This document shows positions 50,601 through 59,909 of a stretch of 64,000 bases of DNA, piece after piece. Origin of the DNA: Qipengyuania qiaonensis (lineage in GTDB: Bacteria; Pseudomonadota; Alphaproteobacteria; Sphingomonadales; Sphingomonadaceae); the NCBI RefSeq assembly GCF_019711515.1, contig NZ_JAIGNO010000004.1, positions 124,001 through 188,000 of the forward strand, read 5' to 3'. Below the pieces are notes generated by a model. The model saw nothing but the letters and a program-made list of their open reading frames with translations, did no database searches and had not been told where the DNA came from. How positions within the stretch are numbered: the first letter of the stretch is position 1; every line of letters begins with the position of its first letter. The position numbers and the translations under genes were made by a program.

Positions 50601-51944
50601 ATGAAACCGACCAATTCCCCCAAGACCTACCGGGTCAAGAGCTTCGGCTGCCAGATGAACGTCTATGATGGCGAGCGTATGGCCGACATGCTGGACAAGC
50701 GCGGCATCGTGCCTGCGCCCGAGGGAGAAGAGGCCGACCTCGTCGTGCTCAACACTTGCCATATTCGCGAAAAGGCGGCGGAGAAGGTCTATTCGGATAT
50801 CGGCCGGCTGACCAAGGCGGGGCGCAAGGCTGGCAAGGAGCCGCTGATCGCCGTCGCAGGCTGCATTGCGCAGGCCGAAGGCGAGGAGATCATGTCGCGC
50901 AGCCCCGCGGTCAGCGTGGTTGTCGGCCCGCAGGCCTATCACCGCCTGCCCGAAATGCTCGACAAGGCGGTGCAGGGCGAACGGGCGACCGATACCGACA
51001 TGCCGGCAATCGCCAAGTTCGCCGCTCTGCCCGAGCGGACAAAACGCTTTCCTACTGCCTTCCTGACGGTGCAGGAGGGGTGCGACAAGTTCTGCACCTA
51101 TTGCGTGGTGCCCTATACCAGGGGTGCCGAAATTTCCCGCCCCTTCGCCGATCTGGTGGACGAAGCGCATCGTCTGGCAGAGCGCGGGGCGCGCGAAATC
51201 ACGCTATTGGGGCAGAACGTCAATGCGTGGAGCGGCGCGGATGCGAAAGGTGACAGTTGCGGGCTGGACGGGTTGATAAGAGAGCTAGCCAAGATACCGG
51301 AATTGCAGCGAATTCGCTACACGACCAGCCATCCGAACGATTTTTATAAAGGGCTGGTTCGGTGTCACGCGGAAGTGGACAAACTGATGCCCTATCTGCA
51401 CCTTCCGGTGCAGAGCGGATCGGACCGCGTGCTGAAGGCGATGAACCGCAGCCACACGGCCGACAGCTACCTGCGCCTGCTGGAAGAGATGCGCGCCGCG
51501 CGGCCCGATATCGCACTGTCGGGCGATTTCATCGTCGGCTTCCCCGGCGAAACCGATGCCGAGTTCGAGGAAACCCTCGCGCTGGTCGATGAGGTCGGAT
51601 ACGCGCAGGCCTTCAGCTTCAAATACTCGCCGCGCCCCGGCACGCCCGCCGCGACGATGGACGGACAGGTGCCGAAAGAGGTGATGGACGAACGCCTCCA
51701 GCGCCTGCAGGCCGCGCTCAATCGCGACCAACTGGCCTTCAACGAAGCGAGCGTGGGCAAGACCTGCGAAGTCCTCGTCGAACGCAAAGGCAAGCTCGCG
51801 GGCCAGTGGCTCGGCAAGACCCCTTGGCTGCAAAGCGCCTGGTTCGAAGGCGAGGTCGCGATCGGCGATCTGGTAGAGGTGGAACTGGTCGAGGCGGGAC
51901 CGAATTCGCTCGCCGGCAAGCTGCGCGAGACTGTGGTGGCTTAG
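50601..51944 (+). CDS. miaB: tRNA-2-methylthio-N6-dimethylallyladenosine synthase
   Basis: A 447-residue radical SAM methylthiotransferase that adds a methylthio group to A37 of tRNAs reading UNN codons. The N-terminal cluster cysteines are 17, 53 and 88; the radical SAM cysteines are 161, 165 and 168 (CDKFCTYC). A C-terminal TRAM domain (about 380-445) is present. Its 5' end is duplicated at 50093-50220. phoH and ybeY follow, as usual in proteobacteria. Confidence 0.97.
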   Translation: MKPTNSPKTYRVKSFGCQMNVYDGERMADMLDKRGIVPAPEGEEADLVVLNTCHIREKAAEKVYSDIGRLTKAGRKAGKEPLIAVAGCIAQAEGEEIMSRSPAVSVVVGPQAYHRLPEMLDKAVQGERATDTDMPAIAKFAALPERTKRFPTAFLTVQEGCDKFCTYCVVPYTRGAEISRPFADLVDEAHRLAERGAREITLLGQNVNAWSGADAKGDSCGLDGLIRELAKIPELQRIRYTTSHPNDFYKGLVRCHAEVDKLMPYLHLPVQSGSDRVLKAMNRSHTADSYLRLLEEMRAARPDIALSGDFIVGFPGETDAEFEETLALVDEVGYAQAFSFKYSPRPGTPAATMDGQVPKEVMDERLQRLQAALNRDQLAFNEASVGKTCEVLVERKGKLAGQWLGKTPWLQSAWFEGEVAIGDLVEVELVEAGPNSLAGKLRETVVA

Positions 51945-52072
51945 CCGCACTCGCCGGGTGACGGTGATATGTCAGCATGTCGGGCCGGTGACTTTCCACC
52001 GCCATCGCAAGGGTGCCAGCTTGCCTACCGGCCGATCGGGCTTACATTCCGAATCGGATACGAAAGGAGCCT

Positions 52073-53104
<1,032 letters not shown>

Positions 53105-53110
53105 CATCGA

Positions 53111-53185
53111 GTTATTGCGAGAAGCCGCTGGCTGCGGCAATCCATGGCCCGGTTCCATGGATTGCTTCGGTGCGCTCGCAATGAC
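53111..53185. repeat. Dispersed palindromic repeat, copy 3 (75 bp)
   Basis: Arms GTTATTGCGAGAAGC and GCTCGCAATGAC, with inner arms GCAATCCATGG and CCATGGATTGC, make this the most compact of the three copies. It occupies nearly all of the phoH-ybeY gap and ends 12 bases before the ybeY GTG. Confidence 0.9.
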
Positions 53186-53197
53186 AGGGGTGGATGG

Positions 53198-53683
53198 GTG
53201 GAACTGAACATCGACATCGACGGCTGGCCGGAGGGCGATTGGGATACCCTGGCGGAACGCGCCTGTGCGGCGGCTGCCGGGGTCGAACCTGTACTGGCCA
53301 ACGAACGCCTGAGCGCTTCGCTGCTCTTCACCAGCGACGAGGAAGTCCATGCGCTGAACAGGGAGTGGCGCAGCAAGGACAGGCCGACCAATGTGCTGTC
53401 CTTCCCGATGCTGGAGCGCGATCGGTTGCTGGAACTGGCAGCAGCGGGACCGCCGGAAATGCTGGGCGATCTTGCCTTGGCTTTTGGAACCTGTGACCGG
53501 GAAGCAACGGAAAAGCGTATCGCGCTCGAACACCACGCCGCACATCTGATCGTCCATGGCCTGCTCCACCTTGCAGGTCACGACCACGTCGACTCCGACG
53601 TTCAGGCCGAGGCGATGGAGGCGCTGGAAATCGCAGCGCTTGCAAAACTGGGCATCGCCGACCCATATGGGGACCGCAACTGA
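53198..53683 (+). CDS. ybeY: rRNA maturation endoribonuclease YbeY, GTG start
   Basis: A 161-residue YbeY, a single-strand endoribonuclease for 16S rRNA 3' end maturation. The zinc ligands lie in HHAAHLIVHGLLHLAGHDH, with NREWRSKDRPTNVLSFPM upstream. The open frame reaches back through the palindromic repeat, but the family sequence starts at the GTG at 53198 (VELNIDIDG). The only space for a ribosome binding site is the 12 bases after the repeat (GGGGTGGATGG). corC follows after 21 bases. Confidence 0.95.
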   Translation: MELNIDIDGWPEGDWDTLAERACAAAAGVEPVLANERLSASLLFTSDEEVHALNREWRSKDRPTNVLSFPMLERDRLLELAAAGPPEMLGDLALAFGTCDREATEKRIALEHHAAHLIVHGLLHLAGHDHVDSDVQAEAMEALEIAALAKLGIADPYGDRN

Positions 53684-53704
53684 CTGGAGTGCATTGTTAG
53701 GGCC

Positions 53705-54622
<918 letters not shown>

Positions 54623-54690
54623 CGATAGTTGCAGATTTTGGCACATTCTTGCTCGACAGGTGCGATTCACGTCAATAGCGTGCAACCATC

Positions 54691-55575
54691 ATGGCAATAC
54701 GGCGACTTCCCCCACTTCGGGCCCTGGAGGCTTTTGTGCGTACCGTACGGCTCGGCTCCGCGCGCGCCGCGGCCGACGAGCTTGGCTTGAGCCCCTCGGC
54801 GCTATCGCGCCGGATCGGCAATCTCGAAGAATTCGTCGGCAAGAAACTGTTTACGCGCGCCAGGCAGGCGATGAAACTGACCGATGACGGTCACGCCTTT
54901 TTCGAGGCGGTGAATCCGCAACTCGAAGCGCTTACCCGTGCGGTCGAGAGCCAGTCGGAGAATTTCTCCCTGCTGCGCCTCCATCTTGGCGTATTGCCCT
55001 TGTTCGGAACGCAGCGGCTGTTCCCGCGACTGGGCGAACTGCGCGAGCGGCATCCGCTGCTGCATATCGATATCGATACCGGCGCGCACCTGGAGGATCG
55101 GGTGGGCGACGTGTTGGACGCGGCGATCATTCTGTCGCGCGGCCCCTCACGCGGATTGCATGCCGTCCGCCTCGATTACAACAAGGTCCATGCGATCTGC
55201 AGCCGCGAACTTGCGGACAGGCTGGGGGCGGAGCCGGATCCGGACAAGCTGCGGAAGCAGACATTCCTGATCCATAATGAATTGCCCGAAAGCTTTACTG
55301 CATGGCGGAACGAGATCGGCATGGCCGATATGGAACCGGCAGCGATCGATCATTTCGATTCCGGTCAGATCATGCTCGAAGCGGCGGCGCAGGGTCTCGG
55401 CATTGCGATCATGCACGATGACCATATGCGCCGCGCCGCCGACAACCGGCTGGCCACCCTCTTCAACGTCGAGGTGGAGAGCCCGTACAGCTACTGGTTC
55501 GTGTGCAAGCCGACCGCGCTCGAAGAACGCCCGGTACGGCTGTTCCACGATTGGCTGGTCAAGGCCGGACTCTAA
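54691..55575 (+). CDS. LysR-family regulator, GcvA-like
   Basis: A 294-residue regulator. The winged helix is LPPLRALEAFVRTVRLGSARAAADELGLSPSALSRRIGNLEEFVGKKLF (partly quoted), followed by a periplasmic-binding-fold effector domain (about 90-290). The SALSRRI recognition helix and LPPLRALEAF start resemble GcvA. No obvious divergent target lies next to it. Its stop overlaps the acyltransferase stop by four bases. Confidence 0.9.
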   Translation: MAIRRLPPLRALEAFVRTVRLGSARAAADELGLSPSALSRRIGNLEEFVGKKLFTRARQAMKLTDDGHAFFEAVNPQLEALTRAVESQSENFSLLRLHLGVLPLFGTQRLFPRLGELRERHPLLHIDIDTGAHLEDRVGDVLDAAIILSRGPSRGLHAVRLDYNKVHAICSRELADRLGAEPDPDKLRKQTFLIHNELPESFTAWRNEIGMADMEPAAIDHFDSGQIMLEAAAQGLGIAIMHDDHMRRAADNRLATLFNVEVESPYSYWFVCKPTALEERPVRLFHDWLVKAGL

Positions 55576-56477
55576 TCGATCGGCTCGTTGGTCGCCTTCG
55601 GTCGGTAGCGGACCGCCTCCACGACGTGCTGGAAATTACGTAGCGGCTTGCCGAGATTGGCTATCAGCCGCCGTTCGATCTCATCTCTTGCCTTGGCGGC
55701 GATCGCCTTACGCCCGCGATATTCGATCGGGCTGAACGGTTCGAGATAATGCAGCGCCAGAGGGAAGCTGCCCTTGCGCGCCATCACGCGCATTGCGTTA
55801 TGGAGTCCGCTTTCCTCGCCCACCCACGCGATTTCCTCCGAATTCTCGCCGTAATCGAGAACGACCGGCTGGACCATCACACCCGGTGGCGGGGGCTCGA
55901 GCACCGAAATCATGCTCGACTTGAACGGCAATAGCGAATGACCGTCGGTCACCGTGCCCTCGGGAAAGACGGTTACCGACCAATTGTCCGCCAGAGCTTC
56001 TTTGAGCAGGTTGATCTGTTCGGCCACATCCATGCGGTTTTCGCGCTTCACGAAAACCGTGCGGTTGAGCTGACACAGCCAGCCGATGACCGGAACTTCC
56101 GAGAGTTCTTGTTTGGCGACGAATGCGGTCCCGCTGGCCCCGGCCGTGCTGAGGATATCTACCCAGCTTATGTGATTGGAGATAAAGAAGACATCGCGCC
56201 GGAGCGGCGTGCCGACGATCGTGACCCGCGCGCCAACGATCCACGCGGTATAGCGCAGGAAAAACATCGGGAAGGGTGAGCCGTAGGCGAAAATCCGATA
56301 GAGGTAGTGCAGTGGCACAAACACTAGCAGAAGTACCAGGATGCCGAGGGTCCGCAGGATTACGCGAACCCAACCGATCACGGTCAGCGGAACTTTCTCT
56401 CCCCTCGCGGCCGCCAGCCGCTTGGCCGTGGATCTGGCAAGCTTGCGCTCAGCCTTCGCGGTCGAGGCGGACGCCAT
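55572..56477 (-). CDS. 1-acylglycerol-3-phosphate acyltransferase family (PlsC-like)
   Basis: A 301-residue membrane acyltransferase. The HX4D box is NHISWVD, and FPEGT is block III. Two hydrophobic stretches (about residues 33-65 and 75-98) anchor it. It transfers an acyl chain to lysophosphatidic acid or, in an OlsA-like role, to a lyso-ornithine lipid. The ATG at 56477 lies inside the fur gene end (29-base overlap) and follows the family start best. Confidence 0.88.
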   Translation of the reverse strand: MASASTAKAERKLARSTAKRLAAARGEKVPLTVIGWVRVILRTLGILVLLLVFVPLHYLYRIFAYGSPFPMFFLRYTAWIVGARVTIVGTPLRRDVFFISNHISWVDILSTAGASGTAFVAKQELSEVPVIGWLCQLNRTVFVKRENRMDVAEQINLLKEALADNWSVTVFPEGTVTDGHSLLPFKSSMISVLEPPPPGVMVQPVVLDYGENSEEIAWVGEESGLHNAMRVMARKGSFPLALHYLEPFSPIEYRGRKAIAAKARDEIERRLIANLGKPLRNFQHVVEAVRYRPKATNEPID

Positions 56478-56871
56478 AGAGTTCCAGCCTGTGATCGACC
56501 AGGCGATAGCCCAGCTTGGCCGCAATCTGTTTCTGCAGAGCTTCGATTTCAGGATCTACGAATTCGACGACCTTGCCGGTTTCTACATCGATCAGGTGAT
56601 CGTGATGGGCCTCCGGAGCTGCTTCGTAACGGGCGCGACCATCGCCAAAATCATGGCGGTCGAGAATGCCTGCTTCTTCGAATAGCCGTACGGTACGATA
56701 GACCGTGGCGATCGAGATTCCGGAGTCCAGTTTGTTGGCTCGCTCGTGGAGCAGTTCCACATCTGGGTGATCGTCACTCTCGGACAGGACCCGCGCGATG
56801 ATCCTACGCTGTTCGGTAATGCGCAGACCCTTGTCGGCACACAATTGTTCAAGATCGATTTTCTGATGCAA
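56449..56871 (-). CDS. fur: Ferric uptake regulator
   Basis: A 140-residue Fur-family repressor. The winged helix includes LRITEQRRIIARVLSESDDHPDVELLHERANKLDSGISIATVYRTVRLFEEAGIL (partly quoted), with the regulatory histidine-rich AHHDHLIDVETGKVVEF. The C-terminal CXXC zinc pair of many Fur proteins is absent, as in a number of alphaproteobacterial Fur/Mur proteins. It probably controls the siderophore-interacting gene behind the palindrome at 6495. It overlaps the acyltransferase gene. Confidence 0.9.
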   Translation of the reverse strand: MHQKIDLEQLCADKGLRITEQRRIIARVLSESDDHPDVELLHERANKLDSGISIATVYRTVRLFEEAGILDRHDFGDGRARYEAAPEAHHDHLIDVETGKVVEFVDPEIEALQKQIAAKLGYRLVDHRLELYGVRLDREG

Positions 56872-56886
56872 AGTGGCTTCCCGAAT

Positions 56887-56924
56887 GAAAAACGCCCCGT
56901 ACCCATATCGGGCCGGGACGTTTT
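56887..56924. terminator. Terminator between mucR and fur
   Basis: AAAAACGCCCCG and CGGGACGTTTT form a stem with a 15-base loop; on the minus strand it ends in CGTTTTT, giving a rho-independent terminator for mucR 22 bases past its stop. On the plus strand the same hairpin ends in TTTT, so it can work both ways. Confidence 0.7.
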
Positions 56925-56945
56925 CCTCAAGGCGAACCGAAGGGC

Positions 56946-57386
56946 TTAAGCAGCCTTCTTTTTACGACCGCGTTTCTGGCCAGGCTTGCGGCCCAGCCCG
57001 ATCTTTACCGCCAGTTCGCGGCGCTTTTCGGCATAGCTGGGGGCAACCATCGGGTAATCCGACGGCAAGTTCCAGCGTGCCCGATATTCATCGGGCGTCA
57101 TGTCATAGGCAGTCTTCAGGTGACGCTTTAGCATTTTCATCTTTTTGCCGTCTTCCAGGCAAACGATGTAGTCCCTCTTCACCGACGAACGAATTGGCAC
57201 TGCAGGTTCGGGCGGCGCTTCATTAGCGGCGGCTTCACCACCAAGGCCGGACAACGCCGAATAGACGTTAGATATAAGCGTGGGGACTTCGTCTACTGAA
57301 ACACTATTGTTGCTGACATGCGCTGCGACAATGTCCGAGGTGAGGGTGATAAGCGTCTCGTTCATGTCGGTTTCGAATTCTTCCAT
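56946..57386 (-). CDS. mucR: MucR/Ros-family zinc-finger regulator
   Basis: A 146-residue MucR-like regulator. The N-terminal LITLTSDIVAAHVSNNSVSVDEVPTLISNVYSAL (partly quoted) is the oligomerisation part; the zinc finger has VCLEDGKKMKMLKRHLKTAYDMTPDEYRARWNLPSDYPMVAPSYAEKRRELA with one cysteine missing from the usual CXXC, as in some MucR. A basic tail GLGRKPGQKRGRKKKAA follows. It represses many genes by binding AT-rich DNA, including its own promoter. ATG at 57386 or 57365. Confidence 0.92.
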   Translation of the reverse strand: MEEFETDMNETLITLTSDIVAAHVSNNSVSVDEVPTLISNVYSALSGLGGEAAANEAPPEPAVPIRSSVKRDYIVCLEDGKKMKMLKRHLKTAYDMTPDEYRARWNLPSDYPMVAPSYAEKRRELAVKIGLGRKPGQKRGRKKKAA

Positions 57387-57467
57387 TACTTTCCCTTTTT
57401 ACGGTTAGGGAGATCATTCACGTTTTTTGTGCCCTGAACAGCATTGTATAAAATCGACAAGAATATG

Positions 57468-57479
57468 CAACAATTGTTG
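57468..57479. promoter_or_regulatory. Palindrome in the AT-rich mucR upstream region
   Basis: A perfect 12-base palindrome, CAACAATTGTTG, lies 82 bases upstream of the mucR ATG in a 117-base gap much richer in A/T than its surroundings. MucR proteins elsewhere repress their own AT-rich promoters, so this may be an autoregulatory site. Confidence 0.5.
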
Positions 57480-57503
57480 TACACTGTTATTTTTGTCGCG
57501 TTC

Positions 57504-57956
57504 CTACAACTTTCGCGCAAAGGTGATGGCATCGATGGCGGTGCCGTCCAGCGTGCGATAATAGTTCGCGCGCCGACCGATCGGCTCGAAGCCGCATCCG
57601 CGGTAAAGGCGTTCGGCGGGGTTGTTGGCGCGCATTTCGAGAAAAATTCGCTCCGCTCCGGCATCCCGCGCCATGGCTGAGAAGCGATCGATGAGGATAC
57701 GCCCAAGACCTCTGTGGCGCATCTCCGGTCTGACGGCGATGAGAAGAAGTTCCTCTTCCCCGGGAGCACGCCGCGCGAGAACGAAGCCACCCGCAGCAGC
57801 CCCGTCGTCAAGTGCCCGGCCATGCTCGTCGATCAGAATTGCATAGGTATGGGGCGTGGCGAGCGAGTTCTCCACCTGCCGACGTGTCCATGCTTCTCGC
57901 CAGTGAGGGTCGAAGGCTGCTTCCATCACCGCCATCAACTGGTCCAGTTCGGTCAT
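57504..57956 (-). CDS. rimI: Ribosomal-protein-alanine N-acetyltransferase
   Basis: A 150-residue GNAT acetyltransferase. The acetyl-CoA loop is VRPEMRHRGLGRILIDRF (R/Q-x-x-G-x-G/A), followed by FLEMRANNPAERLYRGCGFEPIGRRANYY. In the RimI context it acetylates the N-terminus of ribosomal protein S18. It overlaps the tsaB stop (ATGA), the usual tsaB-rimI pairing. Confidence 0.9.
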   Translation of the reverse strand: MTELDQLMAVMEAAFDPHWREAWTRRQVENSLATPHTYAILIDEHGRALDDGAAAGGFVLARRAPGEEELLLIAVRPEMRHRGLGRILIDRFSAMARDAGAERIFLEMRANNPAERLYRGCGFEPIGRRANYYRTLDGTAIDAITFARKL

Positions 57957-58564
57957 TGTCCGGGCAATTTCGCATCGGGTGGGCGACCGTAGAGCGGAGC
58001 TAGCCTACCAGTCAGCAATTCATCCGGTACGTCCGGAACGTAGCGTGCATCCGGCAACCGAATATCGGCTGGTATGGTGTGTGTCATCGTTCCGAGTTCT
58101 TCTGCCCTGGAGCCGACGAGGATTTCGCGCGAGCCGCGCTTCGCAGCGAGATCGGGTGGCAGAGTGGTCAACGCGCTTGCTGGCATACCGTCCGGCCCGA
58201 AATCCTGCAGAAACCATTCGCCGTGGCCGCCCGTCATGCAAACGGTTATCGCCTGTTTGCTTGTTCTTCCCGCCATTGCGGCCACGAGCGCCAGGGTTGG
58301 GTAACCGAGTACCCGCCCGTGCCAGGCTATGCCCAGTGCCCGTGCCACCGCGAGACCAATTCGTACCCCGGTAAAACTTCCGGGTCCGAGCGAGACGCGG
58401 ATTTCGTCTGCGCGGCCTTTGTCGGGCAGTTCGGCGATCATCGGCACCAGCCGTTCTGCGTGACCACGCCCGAGCACTTCGTGCCTAGCGTCGCGCAGGC
58501 CGCCATCGTCGAACAGGGCGACCGAACAGGCCTCGGTTGCCGTCTCTATGGCCAGTATGCGCAT
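57953..58564 (-). CDS. tsaB: tRNA threonylcarbamoyladenosine biosynthesis protein TsaB
   Basis: A 203-residue ASKHA-fold protein that partners TsaD and TsaE in making t6A at A37 of tRNAs. Family marks are LAIETATEACSVALFDDG, SLGPGSFTGVRIGLAVARALG and HAERLVP. It is non-catalytic and serves as a scaffold. The start at 58564 (MRILAIE) is preferred to one seven codons upstream. rimI follows with a four-base overlap. Confidence 0.93.
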   Translation of the reverse strand: MRILAIETATEACSVALFDDGGLRDARHEVLGRGHAERLVPMIAELPDKGRADEIRVSLGPGSFTGVRIGLAVARALGIAWHGRVLGYPTLALVAAMAGRTSKQAITVCMTGGHGEWFLQDFGPDGMPASALTTLPPDLAAKRGSREILVGSRAEELGTMTHTIPADIRLPDARYVPDVPDELLTGRLAPLYGRPPDAKLPGQ

Positions 58565-58600
58565 CAGTGCCCACTGCCCCAGCAAGGGCGGGGCCGCAAG

Positions 58601-59209
58601 TCAGGCGATATGGTTGAACTTGTCGAAATCGGGCCGCGGGCTGCGATCGAAGATGCTCGCAGGATCGCCGTAACCGATAGAGCAGATAAAATTGCTGCGA
58701 TGACGTGGCTCGTTGGCGAAGAATGCCTTGTCGACCGCAGCGTTGTCGAAACCGGACATCGGGCCGCAATCGAGCCCCACCGCGCGAACGGCCATCATCA
58801 GATAGGCGCCTTGCAGCGAGGAATTGCGAAAGGCGCCTTCCTTGCGCCCGTCCTCGTCTCCATCGAACCAGCTCTTCGCGTCGGTGTGCGGGAACAGCCA
58901 GGGTAATTCTTCGTGGAAATCGATGTCATAGCCGATGATGGCCGTGACCGGTGCCGCCTTGATTTTGGCCCGGTTGCCCTCCGAGGCGAGCGAGGCGAGC
59001 TTGTCCTTGGCGTCTTCCGATTTGACCCAGACTATCCGCGCAGGCTGCATATTGGCGGAGGTCGGCCCCATCTTCATGAGTTCGTAGATCGCGTGAATTT
59101 GATCGTCGCTGACCGGTTTGTCCAGCCAGCCATTATAGCTGCGTGCCTCGCGAAATATCTGGTCGAGCGTATCGTCGGACAGCACGGTGTTATGGAACTG
59201 CTTGGTCAT
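58601..59209 (-). CDS. Malonic semialdehyde reductase-type nitroreductase
   Basis: A 202-residue FMN-dependent protein of the RutE/HadB-like nitroreductase group, often called malonic semialdehyde reductase. Motifs are [37 protein letters not shown] and [27 protein letters not shown] (partly quoted). No other rut genes are adjacent, so the uracil pathway role is not supported. It probably reduces an aldehyde or quinone. ATG at 59209, monocistronic. Confidence 0.88.
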   Translation of the reverse strand: MTKQFHNTVLSDDTLDQIFREARSYNGWLDKPVSDDQIHAIYELMKMGPTSANMQPARIVWVKSEDAKDKLASLASEGNRAKIKAAPVTAIIGYDIDFHEELPWLFPHTDAKSWFDGDEDGRKEGAFRNSSLQGAYLMMAVRAVGLDCGPMSGFDNAAVDKAFFANEPRHRSNFICSIGYGDPASIFDRSPRPDFDKFNHIA

Positions 59210-59236
59210 GGAAACTCCCGGTGATGGGCTGGAAAG

Positions 59237-59818
59237 TCAGGCTGCGCGGACTTCGACAACCTCGGGCACGTAATGTTTCAGCAAGCCTTCGATACCGTGC
59301 TTGAGCGTGGCCGTTGAAGACGGGCAGCCCGAACACGCGCCTTGCATCTGCAGATGCACCACACCATCGCGATAACCGCGATACTGGATGTCGCCGCCAT
59401 CGCCGGCCACTGCCGGACGCACGCGAGTTTCGAGCAGTTCGTTGATTTGCGCGATGATGTCGGCATCTTCGTCCCGCTCCTCGACCAGCATGCCATCCTC
59501 TTCGGGCGGAACGGCAATGCCGCCGGCACTGCCGGGTACGAAAAGCGGAGCCTGCGCCACGAAATGATCGAGCAGAATGGCCAGAACCTGCGGCTTCAAG
59601 TCGGTCCAGTTGACGCCCGGTGCGGCAGTGACGGTCACGAAGTCGCCGCCGAAGAACACGTTCACCACTTCGCCGGTGTCGAAGATCGTCTGCGCCAGCG
59701 GACTGGCCTCTGCCGCTTCCGGCGTAGCGAATTCGCGCGTGCCCTGTCCCATGACTTCTTGGCCGGGAAGGAATTTCAGGCTCGCCGGGTTCGGCGTGGT
59801 TTCGGTCTCAATGAACAT
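59237..59818 (-). CDS. NifU-family iron-sulfur scaffold
   Basis: A 193-residue protein with an N-terminal Nfu_N domain (MFIETETTPNPASLKFLPGQEV...) and a C-terminal NifU-like domain carrying GACSGCPSST, whose CXXC binds a [4Fe-4S] cluster. It acts as an iron-sulfur carrier to target enzymes. The length matches NfuA-like alphaproteobacterial proteins. ATG at 59818; the next gene on the opposite strand starts 91 bases away. Confidence 0.93.
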   Translation of the reverse strand: MFIETETTPNPASLKFLPGQEVMGQGTREFATPEAAEASPLAQTIFDTGEVVNVFFGGDFVTVTAAPGVNWTDLKPQVLAILLDHFVAQAPLFVPGSAGGIAVPPEEDGMLVEERDEDADIIAQINELLETRVRPAVAGDGGDIQYRGYRDGVVHLQMQGACSGCPSSTATLKHGIEGLLKHYVPEVVEVRAA

Positions 59819-59909
59819 GCCCGCGATGTAGGAACCGCGGGAACCTAGAGCAAGGAAGGAACGCTTGTCCTTCGAACATTCACCTAGCCTTCACGAGCCG
59901 CCCCCCTAT

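Noticed and set aside
56449..56477. Overlap of fur and the acyltransferase gene considered as a frameshift or fusion
   Set aside because: Both proteins have complete ends and family starts; a short overlap of adjacent genes is ordinary.
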